DNA of 64,000 nucleotides, from the NCBI RefSeq assembly GCF_000406945.1, contig NZ_KE136354.1, positions 2,077,290 to 2,141,289 of the forward strand, written 5' to 3'. Position 1 is the stretch's first letter. Every line of letters starts with the position of its first letter. This document shows, in pieces, positions 9,616 to 18,430 of this stretch. The translations under genes were made by a program, and so were the position numbers. Below the pieces are notes generated by a model. The model was not told where the DNA came from and made no database searches. It worked only from the letters and a program-made list of their open reading frames with translations. This DNA is from Enterococcus dispar ATCC 51266. GTDB lineage: Bacteria > Bacillota > Bacilli > Lactobacillales > Enterococcaceae.

Positions 9616-9645
9616 AATTTCAAAATAAGAATATTTTCAAATTAA

Positions 9646-11115
9646 TTATTTGTTATCTTTCACAAATTGATCCAATTGTTTTTGCATATCTTTTTGAGCG
9701 TCATCCCAACCTGCTTTTTTCAATTCAGAAACCATTTCTGGAATCGTTTTTTCTGGGTCGATTGAACCGGTATTTAAGTTTGCTTTGTAGCGGTTCATGA
9801 CGTTCATGATGCTAGATAATTGGGTTTTGAAATTATCTGTTTTAACGTTGAAACCTAAGATTGGTGAAGTTTTAGCATTTTCAATACTTTCATCACGTTC
9901 TTTGATTTGTTCGTCTGTAATGGTATCTTGGGTGTATAAAATCATGTTGTTACCTGTATTCCAAGCGGCCATATGTTCATTTGGTTTGTAGCCATCTAGT
10001 AATTTCAACTTGTCATCGCCCACTTTTTCCCAGGCTTTGCCTTCCACACCGTAAACTAAACCATTTAATAATTCAGGGTCAGTGTTTAACAAGTTCAAGA
10101 ATTCAACTGCTTTTTCTTTGTTTTTAGAAGTATTGGAAACAACAAAGTTTGCCATTTGCGCTTGGCTTGTTGTTTTCAATTGTTGTGTTAACGGACGTGA
10201 AGTTAAATCTTGTTGTGCAGCATTACGTAAAATTGTATCGCCGTAATCCATTGGTCCTTGGGTTTCTTCCCGCATAAACCAAGTGTTGCCTTCTAATGGG
10301 AAACCAGTTGTGTTAGTAGCTGCATCCGTTGGAATTAAACCTTCTTTGTACCATTCATGCAATGTTTTCAAATTGTCTTGGAATTCTTTGTCTTCGTATT
10401 GGTTAATGATTTTTGGTGCACCATCAGCATCTAAACGAACTGCAAAAGGATAATCTTTTCCTAATGGGAAGTCCATGTTAGAAGAAGCGTTAAAGCTTTG
10501 ACCAATTGCAAAAGCAGCAATATTTGGTTCTTTTTCATGGAATTGCTTCAATACTTCAGTGGCAGATTGATAAGAGCCGTCTACTTTTGAAATATCCAAG
10601 TTATATTTTTTCACGTATTGATCGTTAAAAGTTAAAACTTGTTGTGCCCATGCATTGCCATAAACTGGAATTGCGTATAATTTGCCGTCTACTTCATTCC
10701 CTTTTTTGTACATTTCAGGTAATTGATCCATATAATCTTTGGCATATTTTTGTGACAATTCGGTTAAGTCAGCAAAAGCGCCTTTTTGGGCATTTGCAAC
10801 ATATTGATAAGCAAACGCAATATCATAACTTTCACCCGAGTTGATGATGGTTGGCATCTTCTTATCCCAATCGCCCCAACCAATATATTGTAAGTCAACT
10901 GTCACACCAATTTTTTCTTTGATGCGTTTGTTGGCAATCTTCATTAATTCATCGTAATTTTCTGGCTTGTCCCCAACTTGATACATTAATAATGTTTTTG
11001 AATCGCCACTTGTTCCTGAGTCTGTTGAGGCATCTTTTTGACTACCACAAGCAGCTAGCCCAGCTGTCATCAATGCCAATGCACTGACACCTAGCACTTT
11101 TTTCCACGTTTTCAT
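9646..11115 (-). CDS. ABC importer sugar-binding lipoprotein (LplA/NgtS-like)
   Basis: A 489-residue extracellular solute-binding protein. A lipoprotein signal ends at LAAC (Cys23) and is followed by a Ser/Thr/Asp-rich linker; the rest matches the large family 1 binding proteins of LplABC/YtcQ importers, similar in size to pneumococcal NgtS. The start follows GGAGGAG by 6 nt. It lies 18 bp downstream of the second permease gene. No ATPase gene is nearby, so it probably borrows a shared MsmK-type ATPase, as such importers usually do. Complex N-glycan is the inferred ligand because of the GH85 gene. Confidence 0.92.
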   Translation of the reverse strand: MKTWKKVLGVSALALMTAGLAACGSQKDASTDSGTSGDSKTLLMYQVGDKPENYDELMKIANKRIKEKIGVTVDLQYIGWGDWDKKMPTIINSGESYDIAFAYQYVANAQKGAFADLTELSQKYAKDYMDQLPEMYKKGNEVDGKLYAIPVYGNAWAQQVLTFNDQYVKKYNLDISKVDGSYQSATEVLKQFHEKEPNIAAFAIGQSFNASSNMDFPLGKDYPFAVRLDADGAPKIINQYEDKEFQDNLKTLHEWYKEGLIPTDAATNTTGFPLEGNTWFMREETQGPMDYGDTILRNAAQQDLTSRPLTQQLKTTSQAQMANFVVSNTSKNKEKAVEFLNLLNTDPELLNGLVYGVEGKAWEKVGDDKLKLLDGYKPNEHMAAWNTGNNMILYTQDTITDEQIKERDESIENAKTSPILGFNVKTDNFKTQLSSIMNVMNRYKANLNTGSIDPEKTIPEMVSELKKAGWDDAQKDMQKQLDQFVKDNK

Positions 11116-11133
11116 TACTTCTCCTCCACTCTA

Positions 11134-12060
11134 TTATTCTTTCACTCCGCCGATTGTCAATCCGCCGACAAAATATTTTTGGAAAAACGGATAGGTCAAT
11201 GCGATCGGTAATGTTGAAACCACAACGATTGCCATGCGGGCAGATTCAGAAGGTAATGCGGCAAGTCCACCTTGGATTTGCGCTCCCATGCCCGCGTTTT
11301 TAGCTAGAAAATCCAAATTGCTTTGAATTTTCATCAATAAATATTGTAAAGGTACCAAGTTGTCATTTTGAATGTAAAGTAATGCGTTAAACCAGTCATT
11401 CCAATAACCTAATGCGGCAAATAAACTAATCGTCGCAATCCCTGGTACTGCTAAAGGTAAAACAATTTTTGTAAAAATTCGTAATTCTGTTGCCCCGTCA
11501 ATCCGAGCAGATTCAATAATACTATCTGGCACTGTTTTAATAAAGAAGGTACGCATCACTAAAATATTAAAAGGTCCCAATGCCATTGGTAAAATCAATG
11601 CCCAAATTGTATCTTTCAAATACAGCATGTTGCTGACAATTAAGTACGTTGCTACCATCCCTGGTGTGAAAAGCATCGTCACTAAAGCAAAAACGGTAAA
11701 GAAACGGCGGAAAGGAAAATTTGACCGCGAAATCACATACGCATAAAGTGATGTCATGGTGGCATTTACCAGTGTCCCTAAAACCGTTACAAAAATCGTT
11801 ACGCCAAAAGCACGGAAGATTTTTGAACTCATTTGGCCGGCAAAAATGTAAGAATACGCCGCGGTTGAAAATTCTTTGGGCCAAAAACGATAGCCCAATT
11901 CCGCTAGTGAATGTTCTTCTGTCAGTGAGATCATCACGACAAAGAAAAACGGTAACACACATGAAATCGCAAATAACGCAATCAAGATATTGAAGATAAT
12001 ATTAACTGTAGGACTAAAGGAACGAATTTCCACTTTTGAAACTTTTTCTTTTTTACCCAT
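11134..12060 (-). CDS. ABC sugar importer permease (LplC-like)
   Basis: A 308-residue inner permease with six predicted helices and the EAA loop ESARIDGATELRIFTKIVLPLAVPG near residue 190-215, which contacts the ATPase. An upstream in-frame ATG exists, but the ATG at 12060 is preferred since AGGAGCGAC precedes it and the previous permease would otherwise be overlapped. It sits 13 bp after the partner permease gene. Confidence 0.93.
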   Translation of the reverse strand: MGKKEKVSKVEIRSFSPTVNIIFNILIALFAISCVLPFFFVVMISLTEEHSLAELGYRFWPKEFSTAAYSYIFAGQMSSKIFRAFGVTIFVTVLGTLVNATMTSLYAYVISRSNFPFRRFFTVFALVTMLFTPGMVATYLIVSNMLYLKDTIWALILPMALGPFNILVMRTFFIKTVPDSIIESARIDGATELRIFTKIVLPLAVPGIATISLFAALGYWNDWFNALLYIQNDNLVPLQYLLMKIQSNLDFLAKNAGMGAQIQGGLAALPSESARMAIVVVSTLPIALTYPFFQKYFVGGLTIGGVKE

Positions 12061-12073
12061 GTGTCGCTCCTCC

Positions 12074-13018
12074 TTAGAATAATGCTGAATCTGGTTCGAT
12101 CCGACGAACCACAAAGTTTGTGCCTAATAATAAAATTGCTCCGACCACTGATTGATACAAACTAGCGGCTGAAGACATCCCAATGTCTCCGGTGGCGGTT
12201 AAGCCGTTATAGATGTAAGTATCCAAAACTGATGTTACTTGATACAAGGCGCCGTTATTTCGCGGCAAGTTATAAAACATCCCAAAGTCTGCTCTAAAAA
12301 TACCGCCGATGTTTAAAATCAACAAGACCATCATCATTGGGACAATTTGCGGAATAGTAACATTTTTAATTTGTTGCCATTTGGAAGCTCCGTCCACCAT
12401 TGCAGCTTCATAATACGTCGGGTCAATTCCCATCACAGAAGCATAGTAGATGATACTGTTATAACCTAAGCTCTTCCAGACATTCATCACGACAAAAATC
12501 AGCGGCCACCAGGTTGGATCTGTGTACCAGTTAACAGGATTCTTACCGTTATTGGTCAACCATAAATTGAAAATCCCTTTGTCTGGGCTTAAAAAGGCAT
12601 ATAAAAAGTAACCGATTACAACCCAAGATAAAAAATAAGGTAAAAGAGACATCGTATGGTAAACTTTCACCAATTTTTTATTGCGTAATTCACTCATAAT
12701 AATTGCAAAAGCAATCGCAAAAAATAAATTGAATGCTAAGAAAACTACGTTGTAAGCAATAGTATTACGGGTAATTAACCACGCATCTTTTGAAGCAAAT
12801 AAGAATTTAAAATTCTCAAAGCCAACCCACTTACTCGTTACCAAACTATCAATGAAACCATTGGGTGAAATGTGAAAATCTTTAAAAGCTACCACATTGG
12901 CAAACACCGGTATATAAAAGAAAAAGATAAACCAAACAAATCCTGGCAATGCCATTAAAATCAAAGCTTTATAACGCCACACATTTTGCCAAAAGCTCAC
13001 TTTTTTTCTTTTCTTCAT
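12074..13018 (-). CDS. ABC sugar importer permease (LplB-like)
   Basis: A 314-residue permease, first gene of the importer operon. It starts with a basic MKKRKK end and a first helix ALILMALPGFVWFIFFFY, and carries the EAA loop YYEAAMVDGASKWQQIKNVTIPQIVP. The ATG follows AAAGGAGGTTTAAAG. LplB-type permeases serve oligosaccharide importers; here it pairs with the downstream LplC-like protein. Confidence 0.93.
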   Translation of the reverse strand: MKKRKKVSFWQNVWRYKALILMALPGFVWFIFFFYIPVFANVVAFKDFHISPNGFIDSLVTSKWVGFENFKFLFASKDAWLITRNTIAYNVVFLAFNLFFAIAFAIIMSELRNKKLVKVYHTMSLLPYFLSWVVIGYFLYAFLSPDKGIFNLWLTNNGKNPVNWYTDPTWWPLIFVVMNVWKSLGYNSIIYYASVMGIDPTYYEAAMVDGASKWQQIKNVTIPQIVPMMMVLLILNIGGIFRADFGMFYNLPRNNGALYQVTSVLDTYIYNGLTATGDIGMSSAASLYQSVVGAILLLGTNFVVRRIEPDSALF

Positions 13019-13332
13019 CTTTAAACCTCCTTTAATTTTTCTACTAACAGAAGACTTGGACTACGCCTCCCTGACGTAGTAATAATACCGCTTTCAATTG
13101 TCTGAAGTAAGAAACAAACTTTAGATAAGATGCAACAAATTTTAGAAATGGTATATCTTTTTTCATATTTTGTTCACAATAAGAAAAGCTAAATGAAGAT
13201 ATATCTTCATAAAGATATATCTTCTCTATAAATATAAAAACAACAAGTGAACGATTTTTATTTTCCGTCTTTTTAAAGCAGGTATATAATAACAATTGTT
13301 TTAAAAATAAAATAAAGGTTGGCGTTAAGAAA
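13019..13332. promoter_or_regulatory. Divergent control region between importer operon and GW-C39 gene
   Basis: No gene is seen. A cre-like site on the minus strand, TGAAAGCGGTATTA (13083-13096), matches the consensus at 13 of 14 positions and sits about 65 bp before the permease start. A small hairpin CTACG...CGTAG lies in the leader near 13062-13080. At about 13196-13224 AGATATATCTT is repeated directly, each copy being itself palindromic. On the plus strand TATAAT (13285-13290) is a good -10 for the GW-C39 gene, with a poor -35. Confidence 0.5.
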
Positions 13333-14919
13333 ATGAAAAATAAGAAGATCTTTTTAGGAGGATTGGCGTTATTAATCCTGCTAAGTCTTGCTCCTATGTC
13401 AACTCAAGCAAAGACAACAGAACCAACCAGTAGCGATGCTCCCTCTATCCAATCTAGTACTACCGATTATAATGATACTTTTGAAAGTAGCGCTGTAGTA
13501 AGAAGCAGTTCTATCCCACAGGCTGTAATTTCTGCTACAGGACAAATGACAGAAAGTTCTATCAGTAAAGAAGAAGTCAGTCCACAAGGTAGAACAGCGA
13601 CAGTAATAGAAAATGAACCACAAAAAACCAGTACTACAAAATCCGGTGCTAAAAAGACAGCGGCAAATACCCCCATCAAAGCAAAAAAAGCAAATTTTTA
13701 TATTCAAATTACTAATAAAAACTACACTATTTGGTCAAATTTTTCTTGGCATAAGCGGGCTGTTAGTGCCATTTATATCAATACACTATTGCATGTAAAA
13801 GTGGTGTATCTCCACCAAAACGGAGCGACCTACTACTCTTTATATAATAATCAAGATAAATGGGTGGGCTATTTGAATGCTGGCGCAACCAAAACAGTCC
13901 CCATACAAGGTTTATGGCATGCTACCACAAAATACGTCACCGTCACGAAACCGTCTTGGACAATATGGAATAACTTTAACGGTCAAGCCAAATACAAAGC
14001 CGCTACACTTAATAATCGCGTCGTAAAAGTAAGTGGCTACTACAAACATTTTAACGGTGCAACTTACTACTCACTTTATGATAATAACAATAAGTGGTTA
14101 GGCTATTTGAATGCTGGCGGCGTGAAAGAAGTAGTACCGCAGGGTTATTATCATAGTTTAAATAAATACGTTAAAATTACTAAAAATTGGACAGTCTGGC
14201 GCAATTTTAGTTGGCAATTCAAAAGTTCGGCCAATAGTATTGCTAAGCAAACAATTCTCGCTAAAGGTTATTATCACCATTTTAATGGGTCAACATATTA
14301 TTCTTTATACAATACAAAAGGAAGTTGGTTAGGCTATATCAATAGTGGTGCTACTGCAATTACAGCTGCTCCGAAGCCTGGTAAAGTAGTTTTATTGGGT
14401 GTCCCTTATATTAATCAAGGTAATACTATGTTATGCGAAGGCGCTTCACTGTTAGAATCCCTACATTATAAAGGGATCGCAACCAAACAAAATTTAATGA
14501 CTTTTGTGAAGTCGATGCCAGTTTCTTCTAACAACAATCCCAATAATGGCTTTTCTGGCGAATGGCGGCATAACGTTAATGGTACGTATCAGGGAATGAA
14601 TCCAGCACCCGTAGTTAAATGGGGCAATAAAAACGGTGGCAAATTAGTAAATCTGACAGGTGCTACCGTTCAAATGTTGAAAAATGAAGTAGCCAACGCA
14701 AATCCGGTTATCGTGTGGGTTACTTATGCTTTTGAACCAGCGGAACATAAACACTTGTTTTGGGGTGATGCGCTTTGGAATCGCCATGTTGTCACAATGG
14801 ATGGTTATAAAAATGGCTTTTATCATGTCGTTGATCCCGTCTTCGGGCCAAGTTGGATTACGGCTAAAAACTTTGAAACTGCATATAACGTTTCACATTT
14901 AGCTGTTAGTGTACGCTAA
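13333..14919 (+). CDS. Secreted GW-repeat protein with C39-like cysteine peptidase domain
   Basis: A 528-residue exported protein. A signal peptide ends near AQAKT (about residue 28), and a Ser/Thr/Glu-rich linker runs to about 115. Three GW/SH3-like repeats of ~75 residues follow (about 120-345), each with a ...TYYSLYN...WLGYLNAG pattern, expected to bind wall teichoic or lipoteichoic acid. The last ~180 residues match the Peptidase_C39_2 (YvpB-like) fold, with candidate Cys368 (NTMLCEGAS), His485 (NRHVVTMDGY) and Asp501 (VDPVFG). No LPXTG. The ribosome-binding site is weak. A non-covalently wall-attached hydrolase or processing enzyme is the likely role; the substrate is unknown. Confidence 0.85.
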   Translation: MKNKKIFLGGLALLILLSLAPMSTQAKTTEPTSSDAPSIQSSTTDYNDTFESSAVVRSSSIPQAVISATGQMTESSISKEEVSPQGRTATVIENEPQKTSTTKSGAKKTAANTPIKAKKANFYIQITNKNYTIWSNFSWHKRAVSAIYINTLLHVKVVYLHQNGATYYSLYNNQDKWVGYLNAGATKTVPIQGLWHATTKYVTVTKPSWTIWNNFNGQAKYKAATLNNRVVKVSGYYKHFNGATYYSLYDNNNKWLGYLNAGGVKEVVPQGYYHSLNKYVKITKNWTVWRNFSWQFKSSANSIAKQTILAKGYYHHFNGSTYYSLYNTKGSWLGYINSGATAITAAPKPGKVVLLGVPYINQGNTMLCEGASLLESLHYKGIATKQNLMTFVKSMPVSSNNNPNNGFSGEWRHNVNGTYQGMNPAPVVKWGNKNGGKLVNLTGATVQMLKNEVANANPVIVWVTYAFEPAEHKHLFWGDALWNRHVVTMDGYKNGFYHVVDPVFGPSWITAKNFETAYNVSHLAVSVR

Positions 14920-15029
14920 ATATCAGTATCTTTACCTGAACTATTTTTCATAAATAAATTCTACTAAAAAGATGTCATAAATATTTGAAACATCAAGACA
15001 CACGTTCTTGAAAAATACTATTAAAGCCA

Positions 15030-15192
15030 AAAAAAGAGGTTGTGATAAAAATTTATCACAACCTCTTTTTTTCAAATAAACGGTGTTCCAGAAGCAAATT
15101 CTTCAGAAATAAGCCAAAAATTTGTACAGCAATTTTCTTAAATTCCTTCTTATTTCTTGAAACTAACTACTTCTGTCACAACCTCTTTTTTC
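15030..15192 (+). repeat. Intergenic repeat copy A, carrying a bidirectional terminator
   Basis: The first part is a strong hairpin, GAGGTTGTGATAAA against its complement, flanked by A and T runs, which terminates both the GW-C39 gene and recA. After a spacer comes CTTATTTCTTGAA (15149-15161), and the element ends with TGTCACAACCTC, which repeats one arm of the initial hairpin. The same arrangement is seen at 53530-53692. Confidence 0.7.
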
Positions 15193-15193
15193 A

Positions 15194-16231
15194 TTAATCT
15201 AAAGGTAATTCTTCTTGCGCTTTTTCAGGAACTTCACTACCATCGCCAATCCCGTAAGCTTCTCTGACACGCGTTGAGATTTCAGCTTTCATTTCAGGAT
15301 GTTCTTTCATGTAGTTCTTCGCGTTGTCACGACCTTGACCAATGCGATCGCCTTTATAAGAATACCAAGCACCACTTTTATCAACAATATCTTGTTCAGA
15401 TGCCATATCCAACAGTTCGCCTTCTTGAGAGATACCTTGGCCATACATCAAGTCCACTTCAGCGACTTTAAATGGCGGAGCGACTTTGTTTTTAACAACT
15501 TTGATTTTTGTCCGGTTCCCAATAATATCGGTACCAGATTTTAATTGTTCTGCCCGGCGTACTTCTAAGCGAATGGTTGCGTAGAATTTCAGAGCCCGGC
15601 CCCCAGGAGTTGTTTCAGGGTTCCCAAACATGATACCAACTTTTTCACGAATTTGGTTAATAAAGACAGCAATTGTTTTGGTTTTATTAATAGAACCTGA
15701 AAGTTTACGCAACGCTTGAGACATCAAACGTGCTTGTAGCCCCACATGGGCATCTCCCATTTCGCCATCAATTTCTGCTCGTGGTACTAAAGCGGCAACA
15801 GAATCGATTACAACGATATCAATCGCACCACTGGAAACTAAAGCATCAGCAATTTCTAATCCTTGTTCTCCTGTATCTGGTTGCGATAATAGCAATTCAT
15901 CAATATTAACGCCTAAGTTTTGTGCATATAACGGGTCTAAGGCATGTTCTGCATCAATAAAAGCAGCAGTTCCGCCATTTTTTTGCACTTCGGCAATAGC
16001 ATGTAAAGCTACTGTTGTTTTACCAGAACTTTCAGGGCCGTAGATTTCAACAATTCGGCCGCGGGGATAGCCACCCACACCTAAAGCTACGTCTAACGCA
16101 AGTGAGCCACTTGGAATAGTCGAAATTTGTTGGTCGGCTTTTTCTCCTAATTTCATTACGGCACCTTTACCGTAGTTTTTCTCAATTTTTTTTAATGCAG
16201 CATCTAAAGCTGATTTGCGATCATCTGCCAA
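15194..16231 (-). CDS. recA: RecA recombinase
   Basis: Central recombinase that coats single-stranded DNA, exchanges strands and triggers LexA self-cleavage. The 345-residue protein has Walker A GPESSGKT (65-72), VVIDSVAAL (Walker B) and [19 protein letters not shown] loops. A TTG at 16231 is chosen as start: GGAGGG lies 6 nt before it and the protein then begins (M)[12 protein letters not shown] like enterococcal RecA. The in-frame ATG at 16246 lies within the ribosome-binding site itself. It ends at an acidic tail. Confidence 0.97.
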   Translation of the reverse strand: MADDRKSALDAALKKIEKNYGKGAVMKLGEKADQQISTIPSGSLALDVALGVGGYPRGRIVEIYGPESSGKTTVALHAIAEVQKNGGTAAFIDAEHALDPLYAQNLGVNIDELLLSQPDTGEQGLEIADALVSSGAIDIVVIDSVAALVPRAEIDGEMGDAHVGLQARLMSQALRKLSGSINKTKTIAVFINQIREKVGIMFGNPETTPGGRALKFYATIRLEVRRAEQLKSGTDIIGNRTKIKVVKNKVAPPFKVAEVDLMYGQGISQEGELLDMASEQDIVDKSGAWYSYKGDRIGQGRDNAKNYMKEHPEMKAEISTRVREAYGIGDGSEVPEKAQEELPLD

Positions 16232-16353
16232 ATAAATTCCCTCCATTATCTTTTCATCTATCTATCAAAAGCCTCATCTTTTGAAGCGAAACGGTATCCA
16301 TCCATAAAAACATAGTGACTTCTTAAGAGAAATTATCTCCTAACTACTGTTTA

Positions 16354-16403
16354 ATAATAGCCTTTCTAAGTCAAAAAAGCAAGAAAAAGCGAACGTATTT
16401 TCG
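16354..16403 (-). promoter_or_regulatory. recA promoter with candidate LexA (SOS) box
   Basis: On the minus strand TTGCTT (16377-16382) and TATTAT (16354-16359) are separated by exactly 17 bp. Eight bp upstream, CGAAAATACGTTCG (16390-16403) matches the Gram-positive SOS consensus CGAACRNRYGTTCG with one departure in one half. The box overlaps the cinA terminator. Confidence 0.6.
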
Positions 16404-16439
16404 CATGTTAAAAGATATTAATCTTTTGTTCGCTTTTCT
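16384..16439 (-). terminator. Terminator after cinA
   Basis: On the minus strand AAAAGCGAAC pairs with GTTCGCTTTTT over a loop that holds a second small hairpin (AAAGATTAATATCTTT). It overlaps the recA SOS box. Confidence 0.7.
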
Positions 16440-16443
16440 ACTT

Positions 16444-17685
16444 TTATTTTTTCAAAACAGCGTGGCGCAGTAGGTCTAGCCCCGCCATTACGGCACTATG
16501 GCGTACATAACTCCGGTCGCGGGTAAAGTGATACAAGTAGGCAACTACTTCTTTTTCGCTCGCTAAACCAATCCAAACAGTTCCTGCAGGCTGACCTTCC
16601 AATTCATTTGGACCAGCCACACCGGTGAAACTTAGGGCATAATCAGCGCCGATAATTTCTCTAGCATTTTGAGCCATGGCCTTGGCACAGGCTTCACTGA
16701 CCACGCCATGTTCTGCCAATAAATTTGGATTAATTTGCAATAATTTTTCTTTTTGTTCTTTAGCATAAGTGACAAATCCGCCGCTAAAAATTTGGGAAGC
16801 GCCACTCACATTGGCAAGGGTGGCTTGAAAGAGTCCAGCAGTTAAACTTTCAGCAGCAGTTACAGTGCAGCCCTTGTCTTGTAATAATTTTACAACGACG
16901 GCTTCCAGAGAATTTTCCTCGCCGTAACCGTAAAAATATTCCCCCACCTCCTCTTTAATCGCAGCTTCTGTTTCATCCAATAATTTTTGGCCGCTCTTTT
17001 CATCTTGGGTCTTAACCGTTAATCGTAACGTCACCTCATTGGGTTTAGCATAAGGCGCAATTGTAGGATTCGTCTGATTTTCAATTAGTTGCGCCAATTG
17101 AGTGACTAATTTCGACTCCCCAATGCCATAAAAACGTAAGACGCGGGAAATTAATTGCTCTTGTTGGGGAAATTTTTCTTGTAATAACGCTTTGCCATGG
17201 TGTAAAAACATCGGCCGTAACTCAGATGGCGGTCCTGGCAAAAGTAAGAAAGCAGTGGTCGGGCTTTGGTAAAAAATACCAATTGCCAGCCCAGTTTCAT
17301 TGGGCAAAGCATTCCCGTCTTCAAAAACCAGTACTTGTCTTAAATTATTGGCTGTCATTTCCCGCTTAGCGCGCGTGAAAAAAGTTTCTAATTCTTTACG
17401 CCCGGCTGCATCTTCGACTAAACGTTGACCAACATGAGCGGCGACAACATCTTTGGTTAAATCGTCTGTAGTAGGTCCCAACCCTCCACATAAAACCACT
17501 AAATCGCTCCGCTGATCAGCTGTTTTTAATAGACTTTCTAAACGTTCGGGATTATCTCCTACCACGCTATGGTAATAGACTTCAATCCCAAGATCTGCTA
17601 ATTCTTCTGAAAGAAAAGTCGCATTGGTATTCACAACTTGACCCAATAAAATTTCTGTCCCAACCGCAATAATTTCTGCTTTCAT
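16444..17685 (-). CDS. cinA: CinA-like competence/damage-inducible protein
   Basis: A 413-residue protein with an N-terminal molybdopterin-binding-like domain (1-170; [23 protein letters not shown]) and a C-terminal CinA domain (about 255-413; [17 protein letters not shown]) known as a nicotinamide-nucleotide amidohydrolase. It acts in pyridine nucleotide salvage, and in streptococci brings RecA to the membrane. AGGAGACACA precedes the ATG. The order cinA-recA is conserved in Lactobacillales, but here a terminator and a separate recA promoter lie between. Confidence 0.95.
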   Translation of the reverse strand: MKAEIIAVGTEILLGQVVNTNATFLSEELADLGIEVYYHSVVGDNPERLESLLKTADQRSDLVVLCGGLGPTTDDLTKDVVAAHVGQRLVEDAAGRKELETFFTRAKREMTANNLRQVLVFEDGNALPNETGLAIGIFYQSPTTAFLLLPGPPSELRPMFLHHGKALLQEKFPQQEQLISRVLRFYGIGESKLVTQLAQLIENQTNPTIAPYAKPNEVTLRLTVKTQDEKSGQKLLDETEAAIKEEVGEYFYGYGEENSLEAVVVKLLQDKGCTVTAAESLTAGLFQATLANVSGASQIFSGGFVTYAKEQKEKLLQINPNLLAEHGVVSEACAKAMAQNAREIIGADYALSFTGVAGPNELEGQPAGTVWIGLASEKEVVAYLYHFTRDRSYVRHSAVMAGLDLLRHAVLKK

Positions 17686-17729
17686 TGTGTCTCCTCACTT
17701 TCATATACGCATTTAGGTAAAAAAACAAC

Positions 17730-17770
17730 GAGGCACTGTAAAATAAAATTCATTTCACAGCACCTCATTT
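17730..17770 (-). terminator. Terminator after pgsA
   Basis: A 15-bp stem (GAGGTGCTGTGAAAT against ATTTTACAGTGCCTC) with short loop, followed on the minus strand by a T run. It separates pgsA from cinA. Confidence 0.75.
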
Positions 17771-17818
17771 TGAAGGGGTTCAATTTGAAATAAAAATTTC
17801 CCCACTACTATTTCGCTT

Positions 17819-18397
17819 TTACATAGAACCTTTAAAGACAGCGGTATTTTTGGCAAAATAATCAATTCCTGAATAAATTGTAAAAATCAAGCAGGCATAA
17901 AGTAAAATTTGATCCACGGGAATACCGATTAGATTAAAGGGAATATTATTTAAAAATAAGAAAATAATCGCTAGCATTTGGGTAGCCGTTTTAACTTTTC
18001 CTGGCCACGCAGCAGCCATCACTTCGCCACCTTCAACCAGTAACAAACGTAAACCCGTGACTGCTAACTCGCGACAAACGATAATGGCCACAACCCAGCC
18101 TGGGGCTTTGTTCAAGTCTACTAATAAAATAAAAGCAGTCATTACCAACATCTTATCGGCCAAAGGATCGGCAAATTTGCCAAAGTTGGTCACTAAACCA
18201 CGGGCACGGGCAATATGGCCATCTAACCAGTCGGTAAAACTTGCTACCGCAAAAATAATAGCAGCTACTAAATGCGTGGTTGGCAACATCGTGTCCCCTA
18301 CTGTTAGCGTGCCAAAATCCAAAGGTAAAACTAAAATCAAGATAAAAATTGGAATCATACAGATTCTAATCACCGTCAACTTATTGGGTAAATTCAA
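17819..18397 (-). CDS. pgsA: CDP-diacylglycerol-glycerol-3-phosphate 3-phosphatidyltransferase
   Basis: Makes phosphatidylglycerophosphate, the first committed step to phosphatidylglycerol and cardiolipin. The 192-residue membrane protein carries the full CDP-alcohol phosphotransferase signature DGHIARARGLVTNFGKFADP, with the metal-binding aspartates, and four to five hydrophobic helices. It is last in the ymfF-ymfH-ymfI-rodZ-pgsA run, 33 bp after rodZ. Confidence 0.96.
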   Translation of the reverse strand: MNLPNKLTVIRICMIPIFILILVLPLDFGTLTVGDTMLPTTHLVAAIIFAVASFTDWLDGHIARARGLVTNFGKFADPLADKMLVMTAFILLVDLNKAPGWVVAIIVCRELAVTGLRLLLVEGGEVMAAAWPGKVKTATQMLAIIFLFLNNIPFNLIGIPVDQILLYACLIFTIYSGIDYFAKNTAVFKGSM

Positions 18398-18430
18398 TTG
18401 AAAAAATCTCCTTTTCTAATTCAAGACTGT

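Noticed and set aside
13044-13295. 83-codon minus-strand frame before the importer operon
   Set aside because: Covers the AT-rich control region, with no ribosome-binding site; likely chance.
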